Assembly: GCF_042850945.1 (NCBI RefSeq) | Contig: NZ_AP031496.1 | Location: 930,001-994,000 of the forward strand | From: Halioxenophilus aromaticivorans | GTDB lineage: Bacteria > Pseudomonadota > Gammaproteobacteria > Pseudomonadales > Cellvibrionaceae | DNA length: 64,000 bases | Direction: 5' to 3' | Shown: positions 36,164 through 45,218 of the stretch, in pieces | How the letters are laid out: every line of letters begins with the position of its first letter | Numbering within the stretch: position 1 is the first letter of the stretch | Notes under the pieces: generated by a model | Databases searched by the model: none | What the model saw: the letters and a program-made list of their open reading frames with translations, nothing else | What the model was told of the DNA's origin: nothing | Position numbers and translations under genes: made by a program

Positions 36164-36551
36164 AAACCAATTAGCCTTAACGTCAATGTTTTTGGGGAAC
36201 TGGGCGGCGGGGATGTTGCGTTACATAACCCGTGTATTAGGTTAACAAAAATCGTGCCCACAGCGCTGCCTAAAATACGAGCGCGTACATGATAAATGTG
36301 ACCGAGTTTGCGGGGCTGAGGTTCCAAAGAGGCGAAGAGCTAAGGCAATGGGCTGGTAGTTTTTACAATGACGTGTAATTTGGTGTTTATTTTGGCGTGG
36401 TGCGACGAGGTGGTACGACTCGGTAGGGTACCAGCGGGACGGTTGTATAAATCAGCCGCCAAGGCGGCTGATTTTTAGGTTTGCGCTAAAACAGGGCCCG
36501 TTCAAGCGTGGCCTGTCAATGGTGGTCAATCAAGACGGTAGGCGGCCAGGT
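36164..36551. other. intergenic region with a stem-loop
   Basis: No gene is supported here. The region holds the hairpin at 36450-36475 and, around 36400-36430, two imperfect copies of a GTGCGACGAGGTGG-like stretch. Confidence 0.5.
36450..36475. terminator. candidate terminator hairpin
   Basis: AATCAGCCGC and GCGGCTGATT form a 10-bp stem with a small CAAG loop. Five T residues follow on the plus strand, but the only gene ending nearby is the lipoprotein on the minus strand (stop at 36552). It may therefore end that transcript. Confidence 0.5.
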
Positions 36552-37196
36552 TTACCAAGCAGCCGCTTGGAAGGACGCGCCGATGGTGGCATTGGCGCTG
36601 CCTGCCAATTTATTGGTTAAGGCGAGATCGTGCAGGGTGAGGATGGCGTTTTCGATGTCTTCGCTGGCAGGCGCTCGGTTGGTGAATATGTAACCGCGCA
36701 CATCTTGATTGGCCAGTAAATCCTCGGTAACGGCGCTAAAATCGCCCAACCGTTGCTCCGCCAGGGTAACAAGTTCACTGGGGTTGGTGGGCAGCTCTGC
36801 AGCTCCGTTGGGGGCTAGGTATTCCAACACGGTGTCGTGGGTGAGTTTGGTGAACAGTTGGTCCAGCAACAGGGCTTTACTTTGCCCGGCTTGTGGCTCG
36901 GCTAGGCCTGCGGCGGTGCTTAGGTAAGGTTGCAGTGCCTCTAATACTTTTTGTGGCTGCTGTGCAAAGGCCTGTTTTAAAGCGACCGTTATTTTGCTCT
37001 CTTGCTCTACGGAGAACTCGCTGGCGGCGGTGGATTCGCTGACGGCGATCACATCGTTCACCATGGCTGAGGTGAGCTGGCCGGCAACGGCTTGGCTAGC
37101 TGGCTCCTGTTTGGCTTGTTCGCAGCCGGCGGTGAACAGTAGGCAGGCTACCAACACTGGCGTAGCGCTTTGGCTGATTAGGTTATGTAAAGACAT
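36552..37196 (-). CDS. hypothetical lipoprotein
   Basis: The 214-aa protein has a signal peptide with a lipobox (VLVACLLFTAGCEQAK, Cys about residue 25). The mature part is mostly helical and Ala/Gln/Leu-rich, ending ANATIGASFQAAAW. A segment around residue 140-175 (LVTLAEQRLGDFSAVTEDLL) is reminiscent of a thiol-disulphide-like or DsbA-type helical region, but no CxxC is present. I do not recognise the family. It stands alone between OpgG and a long gap. Confidence 0.7.
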   Translation of the reverse strand: MSLHNLISQSATPVLVACLLFTAGCEQAKQEPASQAVAGQLTSAMVNDVIAVSESTAASEFSVEQESKITVALKQAFAQQPQKVLEALQPYLSTAAGLAEPQAGQSKALLLDQLFTKLTHDTVLEYLAPNGAAELPTNPSELVTLAEQRLGDFSAVTEDLLANQDVRGYIFTNRAPASEDIENAILTLHDLALTNKLAGSANATIGASFQAAAW

Positions 37197-37808
37197 CTGT
37201 GTAAATTCCGTATTGTACTCTGTGCGGCCAAGCGCTTATTTATCGCTGGCTCTTTAACCTTAGTAGAGCAATCTTCCTAGGCTTTAGAGTAAGCCAAACA
37301 GAATTGAGAAAATGCGTAAGCCATCTCATCGGAAAACCAATTTTGTTAACCCTGTCTCAACTTGTAAAAACAAAATGTTTATTCAATTGCCGTTCACAAA
37401 CCAACAGGATTTATTGCCGCGCAATTATGCGCCGCTAATTCATAGAAATTTTAAATTACGCTGTAAAACAAGAGGTTTTTGATGGTTTACATTTGTAAAC
37501 GCATCTTTACGGTGTGGTGTGTTTTTGTTCGGCACAACGCTGAAATTAAATTGAATTAAAATGCTAAAGGGAGCGGCAATATGCCGGCGCTAATTTAGTT
37601 TTGACGTTTATAGCGTTTAAATAAAGCACGGGCTTTGGTTATAGCTGGTGGTGGTGTTGTGGCTTGGCGCTTGTGTTTTGAATTGTGTTTGCAGGCACTG
37701 GATTGGTGGCATCCCTTCACTGTGATAAGCGTTGTCCTTTCTCGGTTTGAATCTGCGAAACGGCAGAGCTGCCGTTTCGATGTTGGAACCGCCCAGTGCT
37801 GGTCAGCT
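37197..37808. other. intergenic region without a supported gene
   Basis: These 610 bp are AT-rich and contain only short ORFs without credible starts. A palindrome lies at 37756-37779, listed separately. Confidence 0.5.
37756..37779. other. 24-bp perfect palindrome after pcaC
   Basis: CGAAACGGCAGA and its exact reverse complement form an uninterrupted 24-bp palindrome 29 bp downstream of the pcaC stop (minus strand). As RNA it makes a hairpin of about 10 bp. No T-run follows, so its role (3' end or protein site) is open. Confidence 0.5.
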
Positions 37809-38195
37809 TTAATCGTTGTCTTGCTGCCATTGCTCTATAACTTCGCCGGCGGCGCGGAACGATTCCATGGCCGAAGGCATGCCGCAATACACCGCACTGT
37901 GCAATAAAATTTCTTGGATTTCTTCCACGCTACAACCGTTGTTTAGAGCACCGCGCACGTGGCCTTTAAGCTCGGTAGACGCCTTAAGGGCGGCCAGGGT
38001 TGCCACGGTGATCATGCTGCGGGTTTTTTTATCCAGGCCAGGGCGTTGCCACACTTCACCCCAGCAATTTTCCGTAACGTAATTTTGCAACGGACGAGTA
38101 AATTCTGTGGTGTTTTGTAGGGCGCGATCAACAAAGGCATCACCCATGGTGGCCCGGCGAACTTTAAGACCCTCTTCGTATTTGCTGTTAGACAT
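37809..38195 (-). CDS. pcaC: carboxymuconolactone decarboxylase family protein (PcaC-like)
   Basis: This 128-aa protein has the 4-carboxymuconolactone decarboxylase pattern: YEEGLKVRRATMGDAFVDRA at the N-terminus, RSMITVATLAALKASTELKG, the HVRGALNNGCSVEEIQEILL block, and HSAVYCGMPSAMESFRAA. PcaC converts 4-carboxymuconolactone to beta-ketoadipate enol-lactone in protocatechuate degradation. No other pca genes are in the window, so the substrate remains tentative; a general CMD-family hydroperoxide or decarboxylase role is possible. Confidence 0.88.
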   Translation of the reverse strand: MSNSKYEEGLKVRRATMGDAFVDRALQNTTEFTRPLQNYVTENCWGEVWQRPGLDKKTRSMITVATLAALKASTELKGHVRGALNNGCSVEEIQEILLHSAVYCGMPSAMESFRAAGEVIEQWQQDND

Positions 38196-38214
38196 AATCC
38201 TAATCCTGTTGTTA

Positions 38215-38246
38215 GTGGTAAATCTGGTCGGTGGTAAATCTGATTG
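38215..38246. repeat. 2 x 16-bp tandem repeat
   Basis: GTGGTAAATCTGGTCG (38215-38230) is followed by a second unit that shares its first 12 bases (38231-38246) and by a more degraded third. It lies just upstream of the pcaC start, between it and the rhombosortase-target gene. Confidence 0.7.
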
Positions 38247-38431
38247 GTGTTGAATCTTAAATAAACGGTTGAGCTAGCGGGTAATATGAACTAACCGGTA
38301 TTGTGAACTAATTGATGGTTTGAGCTAATGGCTGAGCTGATCCAATATGACGGTCAATATAGCTCGCTTGCGGAGCGGCAGCTATGGCTCTTTAGCATTA
38401 GCGGGAGGCCCAGCCAGCAGAAATGCCCACT

Positions 38432-40204
38432 TTAAAGCCGGCGGATGTTAGTTCTGCGTTGCCGCCGCATGGAAAATAACAATAAGCCGGCTAGCCACAT
38501 TAGGGAGGTGCTGCCGGCTCCGCGCTTGGACTCTTTACTGGGCAGTTGTTTGGTTTCCAATACGGAATCTGAAGATGTGGCCATACTGGCTTCTGCCCCG
38601 TTGTTGGCCGTCTCAACGGTTTCGGCGGGTAAATCTTGTAGTAGTGGTGCAGTGGATTCTGCGTGTGCAGTTGCCAAAGGAGATACGGTGGCCGACGGGG
38701 CGAGCGATGGTGAGTGTTTGGCAGAGCCAACTACCGGGGGAGGTTCGATAGCTCCAATATGGTCGGGTCTGGACGAATAAGTGTGGGTGCTGGGGCTGGT
38801 GCCGGGGTTAGTTGAGCTGGGTCTAGTTGAACTGGGGTTAGTCGAACTGGAATGACTTAAACCGGAATCACGCGAACGGGGATTACTCAAACTGGGAGCG
38901 TCGACCTTGGCACTGCCGGTGTATTGCCTTTGATCAGTCTCCGGCGGGCCGACTTTGCCAGCTGTTGCTTGGCTCGGTATTGCTGCCTTAGTTGCTACTG
39001 GTTTAAATGTGGTTTGTGCCGAGGCAGTTTGCGACGGCAAAGATGTGGCGCGGCTGGCGGGCGTATTTGAGTCGCCTACCCGCAGTGGCGCCGGGGTGCC
39101 ATTTTTACTGCCGTCGGCTTTACTGATACCAATATCGACCTGGGCCGGAATGCCCGGTGTGGTTTTTGTCTCGAGCGGCTTTACTGGGGCAGTCGAATCA
39201 GAGTGCTGTGAGCTAATCAGCGGTGCTGGTACCACCTCTGTAAGCCCGGCTTGGGAGCCGCCGGCAGCCTCGGATGAGACAAGTACTGGGCTGTCGCTTG
39301 CGTCCTCCGAAATTGCAGAAGTAGAGGTTGGGATAGCGGCTGAGACCGACGATAGCGGCTGCAAGCCGGCGTAGCCGGGGGCGGGCGTTGCGTCGAAATC
39401 CTCAGTAATTACGGGGGGCGGCTCCAGTAAGGGCACCGAAGGCTCGGGTTGCAGATGGTCTTCGGAGCGGGCCAGGCCATCGGCCAGGTCTTGTAGCAGC
39501 GTGCTTTTGGCTTGGGTAAAGTTTAGGGGTTCGGCATTCTCACCGGGGGGCACGTCGAGCTTGGGTTTGCCGACTTGCGCACCAGAGGCGGACAGCAGCA
39601 GTTGCTGGCTGCTGGCGTTAAATAGACTGGCGTTAATGCTGGTGTGCACTTCGTTGGCAGCGCCGGCAATCGTTATTTGTTGGTCCAGGCGCATTAAATA
39701 GGCGGTTTGCTGGGTTTTGGTTTGCCCGTCAGAGGTACGTTGGCTTGGGAATATAATCTGGTCGTAGCTCACTAGGGCTATGGCGTGCACGTTAAATTGC
39801 TTGGCCAGCTGGGCGAAGCAGACAAAGTGTTGGCATTTTTGCACACTGTGCATCGGCAGTATTTCGGTGCGGCTAATAAAATTCGCCCCGTCTAAATTCG
39901 CTTGTACGGCTTCCAGTAATGCCACTTGGTCTTGGTAATGGATACTGCCGAAAGCCGCACCGGTGGGCACTAAAGCAATGCCTACAGCAAAGGGGCTTGG
40001 CAGGGGGGCAAAGCCCAATTGTGGCACACTGAGCTGTTGCTCGTAGGCCAAAAAGCGGTTGAGGCTGCTGGCTGTGGCGTCTGGTTCAGCTATTGATGCG
40101 TGGCTACTACACAGTAAACCGCCCACTGTCATCAACACCGTTAGCCATTGGCATGCAATACCGCGAACCGGCCGGGATGCCGTTTTCGCAGTAAAGCCAG
40201 CCAA
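38432..40204 (-). CDS. rhombosortase-target (GlyGly-CTERM-like) surface protein
   Basis: The 590-aa protein has a signal peptide (MTVGGLLCSSHASIAEP) and a globular part to ~220 with IALVSYDQIIFPS, ASLFNASSQQLLLSASGAQV. That part resembles the family annotated as rhombotarget lipoproteins. Residues ~260-560 are a long, low-complexity Ser/Thr/Pro/Ala linker with repeats such as NPSSTRPSSTNPGTS. The C-terminus is GAGSTSLMWLAGLLLFSMRR plus arginines, the GlyGly-hydrophobic-basic signal cut by rhombosortases. The TTG start at 40204 gives a better signal n-region than the internal ATG at 40132. No rhombosortase gene is in the window. Confidence 0.75.
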   Translation of the reverse strand: MAGFTAKTASRPVRGIACQWLTVLMTVGGLLCSSHASIAEPDATASSLNRFLAYEQQLSVPQLGFAPLPSPFAVGIALVPTGAAFGSIHYQDQVALLEAVQANLDGANFISRTEILPMHSVQKCQHFVCFAQLAKQFNVHAIALVSYDQIIFPSQRTSDGQTKTQQTAYLMRLDQQITIAGAANEVHTSINASLFNASSQQLLLSASGAQVGKPKLDVPPGENAEPLNFTQAKSTLLQDLADGLARSEDHLQPEPSVPLLEPPPVITEDFDATPAPGYAGLQPLSSVSAAIPTSTSAISEDASDSPVLVSSEAAGGSQAGLTEVVPAPLISSQHSDSTAPVKPLETKTTPGIPAQVDIGISKADGSKNGTPAPLRVGDSNTPASRATSLPSQTASAQTTFKPVATKAAIPSQATAGKVGPPETDQRQYTGSAKVDAPSLSNPRSRDSGLSHSSSTNPSSTRPSSTNPGTSPSTHTYSSRPDHIGAIEPPPVVGSAKHSPSLAPSATVSPLATAHAESTAPLLQDLPAETVETANNGAEASMATSSDSVLETKQLPSKESKRGAGSTSLMWLAGLLLFSMRRQRRTNIRRL

Positions 40205-40411
40205 AGGTTGTGGTGTTGGGATGGTGTGGCGGTTGATGGTTTTGTCCCGGCTATTAATCTCTGGGGCAGCGCAACTGGCGCCGTTTAGGTAAGTTTAGCG
40301 CATGGCGGGTTTTAGGGGCCAAGTTTTGCAGTTGCCCCTGGGCCTTGTTATCAAAGTCTTATATTTTAACGATAGTCAACTTCTGCACGGCTACTTAAGC
40401 CAAAACCAAGG

Positions 40412-40439
40412 CAAAAAAAACCGGCGCAGTGCGCCGGTC
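40412..40439 (-). terminator. rho-independent terminator of the OmpA gene
   Basis: Read on the minus strand, CCGGCGC (complement of 40431-40437) pairs with GCGCCGG (complement of 40421-40427) around ACT and is followed by eight T residues (complement of 40413-40420). It lies 28 bp after the stop of the OmpA-family gene. Confidence 0.88.
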
Positions 40440-40465
40440 AAAAGGGGTTTAAATGGGTTGCCGAA

Positions 40466-41878
40466 CTACTCTTGTATTACTAAATCGATACGTCGGTTTT
40501 TGCGGCGGCCGTCGGCGGTTTCGTTGTTGGCGATGGGTTTCGATTCGCCATAGCCTTGGGCCAATATTTTACTGAAAGTGCCGGCCTCCATATTGGTCTG
40601 CAGGTAGGTTTGCACGGCCTCGGCACGCTCGGACGATAACTTAAGGTTGATGTCATCACTACCGAAGGAGTCGGTATGCCCTTCAATGGTAATGTTTGGG
40701 TTGCTGAAACTATTTATGGCGGTCATTACCTTGCGCAGCAAGCCGAAGTATTCCGCGTCAATGTTGGATTTGCCAGATTTAAAGTTCAGGCCAATCATAC
40801 GCAGAATAACGCTGTCGCCTTTCTTCAAAACAATGGCTTCTTCATCGGTAAACAAACCTTCAACCGAGGCAATTTTTTGCTCACGTTCTTCCTGCCGGGC
40901 TAGGCGGTCGGATTGCAAGCCTAGACGATTTTCCAAATCCGACATTTGCGCTTCTAAAGCAACCAACTGTGAGTTGCGCTCAACCAACTCGGCGGAGTCT
41001 TTTTGCAGTACTTTAATAGCTTCCTGAACGGGCTCAATGGGCTCTTCTAGGGAGCCGTCAAACGCCAGTTTTAAATCCAAGGTATCACCAATGGACTGCA
41101 CCGGTGCTTCCATGGCCAACACCAATTGCTCAACTGTTAAATCATCGTCGTCCACCTTGCGGGCGGTTTCGGTGATTTTGATCGCGTGGGCGGCCTGGTA
41201 AAGGGCGTCTTTGGCCAGGGCGCGTGGCTGATCTAAATCGTAGCGGTTTTCATCCAAGGATTTTTCCGCCTGGGCGAGCGCTTGCTGAGCATTGGTTAGG
41301 GTTTCTGGTGCAAAGCGATTGGCTTTGACTTTTTCTGCCTTGGCAACCAAGTCGCGGGCGCTATTAAGGTAATGATTTTTAATGGCGTTGAGTTCGGCTG
41401 CCTCGTATAAGGCCTCGGCGTTCTCGGCAATACGAACGGCGCTTTTGCTGTTGCCAGCTTCCAATCGTTTAGCCGCTTCAGCAAATTTAACTTCGGCGTC
41501 GCGCCATTGCTCTGGCGCATGTTGTTCCGCTTCTGCAGCTTCGGCACCATTGCGAGCCTGGATGGATTCCACCAGGGTAACATCAGCAATAGCAGAGGCT
41601 TTCGCCGCTTTGGCAAACAGCGCTTTGGCGGATTCCAAATCCTTTTTGATGCTATCGATGCTGGCGTTTTTATCGAACTTTTCTTGGGCTGAACGATAAA
41701 GGTCTGCGGCTTTACCGTAACTGGTAGGCGCCAGGGTATTGGCCTTAACTTCGTTAGCTCGTAGCAGGCTTTCGTTGACCTCTTTAAACAACAGAGTTTG
41801 TATTTCATCGGCAAAAGCCGCCGGCGCCGATAGAAACACCGTAATGGCACAGGCAATGGTTTGAATTGTTTTTAGCAT
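40466..41878 (-). CDS. OmpA family protein with long coiled-coil N-region
   Basis: The 470-aa exported protein has a signal peptide (IACAITVFLSAPAAFAD). Residues ~25-330 are helical and rich in Ala/Lys/Glu (DUF4398-like helical repeats: AAEAEQHAPEQWRDAEVKFA) with a coiled coil near 290-330 (LVERNSQLVALEAQMSDLEN). The C-terminal OmpA domain (~360-470) has ITIEGHTDSFGSDDINLKLS, SSERAEAVQTYL, QGYGESKPIANN and RRKNRRIDLVI, which bind peptidoglycan. It probably tethers the outer membrane to the cell wall. A strong terminator follows. Confidence 0.92.
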   Translation of the reverse strand: MLKTIQTIACAITVFLSAPAAFADEIQTLLFKEVNESLLRANEVKANTLAPTSYGKAADLYRSAQEKFDKNASIDSIKKDLESAKALFAKAAKASAIADVTLVESIQARNGAEAAEAEQHAPEQWRDAEVKFAEAAKRLEAGNSKSAVRIAENAEALYEAAELNAIKNHYLNSARDLVAKAEKVKANRFAPETLTNAQQALAQAEKSLDENRYDLDQPRALAKDALYQAAHAIKITETARKVDDDDLTVEQLVLAMEAPVQSIGDTLDLKLAFDGSLEEPIEPVQEAIKVLQKDSAELVERNSQLVALEAQMSDLENRLGLQSDRLARQEEREQKIASVEGLFTDEEAIVLKKGDSVILRMIGLNFKSGKSNIDAEYFGLLRKVMTAINSFSNPNITIEGHTDSFGSDDINLKLSSERAEAVQTYLQTNMEAGTFSKILAQGYGESKPIANNETADGRRKNRRIDLVIQE

Positions 41879-42076
41879 GTTGTTTTCCTCACCACTCAGG
41901 GTTGAAAGCTACCGATATTAGGTAGCCTATTATTGCCCAGGAAAGCCTCTTTTGAAGCTAGTATTGGGGCGCTGATTAGCGCATTAAATGACTGAACCAA
42001 AAATGAACCAACGGGCTTTTTGATTGAGTTTTTTTGGTCGACTTTAAGGTGTCTCAATTGGGCCCATTACCCGCGG

Positions 42077-42867
42077 CTAAAACTGAATCAAATTACCGAA
42101 GAAGATCGGCTGGTAACCAAAGCTAGCACTGAGATGATGCAAAAATGCGTGCTGGCCCTGTTCCCGCCACAATTGCCCCAGGTGTTCGTTTACGGCTTGG
42201 TAGTGAGCCAGGGTTTGATCAAAACTTTGCTCCGTTAGCTCTGTGCGGTTTTGGGGTGACGTTTGGCTGTGCAATTGTTCGTCACTGAGGCTGCGCACCA
42301 GCCCCAACCACATTTGGCTAACCCTCAGCATGTAGTAAGGCCAATGCTCTTGTATGGCTGTATGCCGGCGTTGATCACTGGTGGCCTGCAACTGCTCGGC
42401 GTTGATAGAGAACCTTATATAGCCCGGCGGGCTTGGCGATTGCTAACGGGTGTTGCTCAAGCCTGGTAAACACCTGCTGTGCGGTGCCGTCGTCGGTGTA
42501 AAACATAAAACTGAATTGATGGCCGGCTTTGTCGCGCCCGGCTCTGCGATGAAATCGCCACAGCGCAATAGGCTCCGCCATAGCCGTTAACATGGGCTCA
42601 ACAACTTGGTCGGCTAAATAGTAGGTCCATGGCCCACACCGGCTGGCTCTGCTCATCCCGTGGCATTCGAAATCTAACGGCATGCCAGTAGGCCTGTGAT
42701 TGATGCTTGTTTTGGGTATGGGCTTGGCGTGCACTCACTTCGGTGGTTGGTAAGCCACTGGTTGGCGGCATCGGGGATTGGTTACTGTAGTCATTAAGGC
42801 CGACGGCTAGGCAAATCAGGGTGCATAAAAGGCCGAGGAAATTGGTGTGTAATTGATGATTGAGCAT
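42077..42867 (-). pseudogene. frameshifted lipoprotein-like gene
   Basis: Three overlapping minus-strand frames join into one protein: from ATG 42867 (MLNHQLHTNFLGLLCTLICL), through WHAVRFRMPRDEQSQPVWAM, then after a shift near 42610-42640 ADQVVEPMLTAMAEPIALWR and HQFSFMFYTDD, then after a second shift near 42423-42445 YIRFSINAEQLQATSDQRRH to the stop at 42077. The reading continues smoothly across both shifts, so this is a gene broken by two indels, or a sequencing error. The intact family is a small gammaproteobacterial envelope protein of unknown function (recall). Confidence 0.72.
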
Positions 42868-43301
42868 GGCATTGCCTATGGATCGAGGGGCTGGAGCGGT
42901 GACCGCCATTTTAACGATCACCACGCTGTGTGGCGATGGTGGCAAAATTCAATTGATGACAGGTACTTTGGGTTCGTCCAGGGGTGCGGAAGCAGGGCGA
43001 AGCTGCGCTCGTGTTGTCTGCACTGTGGAAATAAAGTTACGATTTTTGTTCGCACAGGGGCCACACACGCAGTGTACCGCCGATGGTGGTAAGGCTTCTT
43101 TTTTTAACCTCAAAGTATTCACGCTGGTGTACTGAACCAGAACTGGCACCAAAACCTGCGCTTGTGAGTGGGCGCTGGTTGGCAGCTAATTTGCTTTTCG
43201 CATACCTCAGAACCTAAGCCGCTAAACATCTAACTGTGGTGCTTAGCAGGACGGATGTTTGGACGCCTAGCCAATGCTTACACCCAATGGGATACCAAAC
43301 T
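42868..43301. other. intergenic region without a supported gene
   Basis: This 430-bp gap separates the broken lipoprotein gene from the FAD oxidoreductase gene. No terminator, repeat or gene was seen in it. Confidence 0.5.
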
Positions 43302-44495
43302 ATGGAAAGAAGACAGTTTATTCGCGCCGCATCGGCCATGGCCGGCTCCCTGGCCTTGGGTGGCTGTGCTACAGCAGCCACCAAGCCAACTCCCCTGAGC
43401 AACCCACAACAAAGCCCTTTAAGCGTTAAAGTCCCGCCGCTGCCGATGATCGATGCCAGGGTGGATCGTATTGTTGCTATGAATGTGTGTACGCGGCCGT
43501 TTCGAGCCATGGGGCCGCGCATAGAAGCAGAAAAAATGGCGGCCAAAACCGTGGTGCATAATTACGGCCACGGTGGCAGTGGCTGGTCGTTATCCTGGGG
43601 CTCCGCCGCCGCAGCCACAGACCTCGCGCTCAATGCCGGTGCTAAGCAGGTGGCTGTGATCGGTTGTGGTGCCATTGGTTTAACCACGGCCATCGAGGCC
43701 CAGCGCCGGGGACTAGACGTGTCCATTTACGCCAAGGAGCGCCCGCCCTATGTACGCTCGGCGTACGCCACAGGCATTTGGTCACCGGATTCTCGTATTG
43801 TGAGTTTGCAGCATGCCGAGCCTTTCGCTGCGCGTTGGAAAACCATGGCGCAAACTTCCTACCGCCGTTTTCAAACCCTATTGGGGTTAGAAGGAGCTCC
43901 AGTTGAATGGACCCAAATCTATAATTTATCGGACGTACCGTTTGGCTCAAGCGTCCATCATGAACCCGCCGGCGAGCCAGACTACCCGAATTTTAGCCGG
44001 GATTTGCTGCCCGGCCTTACGCCCCAACCCGTTGCTATCCCCAACAAGGTTAACCCTTTTGCCGCAGCACACGTTAAGCGCCATCCACTGTTGATGTTCA
44101 ATATTGGCGAATACAGTGAGCTGTTACTAAACCGTTTTCACCAAAATGGTGGCCGTATCATTAACGCCGATTTTGCCTCGTCCAGTGAGTTTGCCGCACT
44201 GGACGAAAGCACGGTTATCAATTGCACCGGGTACGGTGCCCGGGCACTGTTAAACGATGACAGCATCACCCCGGTGCGCGGCCAAACCTGTAAGTTGATA
44301 CCACAGCCAGAGATTAACTACGGCATTTGGTTTTGGGATAAACAGGTCTCGGTTTACCCTCGCCGCGATGGCCTTTTGGTGCAGGCCCAGGCCGACGGCG
44401 ACTTTGGTAATCCCAATGCGGTGGTTGACCCGCAGGAGTCGGAAGCCGCCGTACGTCGCCTGGCCGATATTATTGCCGAAATGAAAACCGTGTAG
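43302..44495 (+). CDS. Tat-exported FAD-dependent oxidoreductase lipoprotein (DAO-like)
   Basis: The 397-aa protein starts MERRQFIRAASAMAGSLALG, a twin-arginine signal (RRQFIR), followed at once by a lipobox (LGGC, Cys near 22). The mature part has the FAD Rossmann motif VAVIGCGAIGLTTAIEAQRR and late segments NCTGYGARALLND, TPVRGQTCKLIP of D-amino-acid-oxidase-like flavoproteins. It should be folded with FAD in the cytosol, exported, and anchored in the membrane. ATG 43302 is chosen because the Tat motif begins there; the frame is open upstream to 43236. The substrate is unknown. Confidence 0.88.
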   Translation: MERRQFIRAASAMAGSLALGGCATAATKPTPLSNPQQSPLSVKVPPLPMIDARVDRIVAMNVCTRPFRAMGPRIEAEKMAAKTVVHNYGHGGSGWSLSWGSAAAATDLALNAGAKQVAVIGCGAIGLTTAIEAQRRGLDVSIYAKERPPYVRSAYATGIWSPDSRIVSLQHAEPFAARWKTMAQTSYRRFQTLLGLEGAPVEWTQIYNLSDVPFGSSVHHEPAGEPDYPNFSRDLLPGLTPQPVAIPNKVNPFAAAHVKRHPLLMFNIGEYSELLLNRFHQNGGRIINADFASSSEFAALDESTVINCTGYGARALLNDDSITPVRGQTCKLIPQPEINYGIWFWDKQVSVYPRRDGLLVQAQADGDFGNPNAVVDPQESEAAVRRLADIIAEMKTV

Positions 44496-44591
44496 CACGG
44501 CCGGGATTTAGACCCTATTCAGCTAAACAGCGATACTGTGCCAAGCAACTATCGTGTTTACTCATCATGTTCATTTTCGCTGGAATCTACC

Positions 44592-45080
44592 GTGCTCTAT
44601 CACTGTTTTAATACTCTATTGAATCGCCGCCTAGCTTTGGCTGGGTGGGCGATGGTTTTATTGGTAAGCCTTGCGGGCTGTGCTTCGTTGGTGCCGGGGT
44701 TGGAAAAACCCTCCATTAAAGTCACCTCAATCGGCTTGGGTAAATCCACAACCCTAAGCCAGGGTATTGAGATTGGCCTAGTGGTTACCAACCCCAATGG
44801 CGTGGCGTTGCCGGTTAAGGGTATGAACTATGCTCTGAGCTTAAATGGCCAAAAAGTGCTGACCGGCGCTAACAATCAGATTCCTACGTTGCCGGCTTAC
44901 TCGGATACGCCAATTACCATTACCGCTACGGCGGACTTAATTTCCGTGGCTCGCTTATTGGCCTCGCTCAGTGCTGGCACTAGCCTGTTAAATTACGAAT
45001 TGGCTGGTAAATTGGGTTTATCCGGCTGGCGGATGCCGGTGAATATTAAGCAAACCGGTGAAGTAAATTTGGCCCATTAA
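44592..45080 (+). CDS. LEA14-like (WHy domain) lipoprotein
   Basis: This protein of about 162 aa has a signal peptide with lipobox (MVLLVSLAGCASLVPG) and a WHy/LEA_2 domain: IKVTSIGLGKSTTLSQGIEI, LVVTNPNGVALPVKGMNYAL and NQIPTLPAYSDTPITITA. Bacterial LEA14-like lipoproteins sit in the periplasm and are linked to desiccation or membrane stress. GTG 44592 is chosen for a compact signal peptide; GTG 44538 is possible, and neither has a strong ribosome site. A long bidirectional terminator follows. Confidence 0.85.
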   Translation: MLYHCFNTLLNRRLALAGWAMVLLVSLAGCASLVPGLEKPSIKVTSIGLGKSTTLSQGIEIGLVVTNPNGVALPVKGMNYALSLNGQKVLTGANNQIPTLPAYSDTPITITATADLISVARLLASLSAGTSLLNYELAGKLGLSGWRMPVNIKQTGEVNLAH

Positions 45081-45095
45081 CTTTGGCCCAGTAAC
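45068..45095. repeat. 2 x 14-bp tandem repeat spanning a stop codon
   Basis: TTTGGCCCATTAAC (45068-45081) is followed directly by TTTGGCCCAGTAAC (45082-45095). The first copy includes the stop codon of the LEA14-like gene, so it is a recent local duplication at the gene's 3' end. Confidence 0.8.
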
Positions 45096-45173
45096 TTTGG
45101 GGAAAAATAACGGAAACAGACGCGCTAAATAAAACTGGTTGATCTTTTAATGATTTAGTAATCATTCTTTATC

Positions 45174-45204
45174 GACAAACGCCCGGCCTTGCCGGGCGTT
45201 TGTC
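45174..45204. terminator. bidirectional terminator
   Basis: GACAAACGCCCGGC (45174-45187) pairs perfectly over 14 bp with its complement (45191-45204) around CTT. It lies between the convergent LEA14-like and aldo/keto reductase genes. The AAAC/GTTT ends supply A/T tracts for both directions. Confidence 0.85.
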
Positions 45205-45218
45205 GTTTAGGCAGCGGC

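Noticed and set aside
37635..37907. 90-codon plus-strand frame overlapping the pcaC 3' end
   Set aside because: It is antisense to the real pcaC gene and crosses a palindrome; there is no support for translation.
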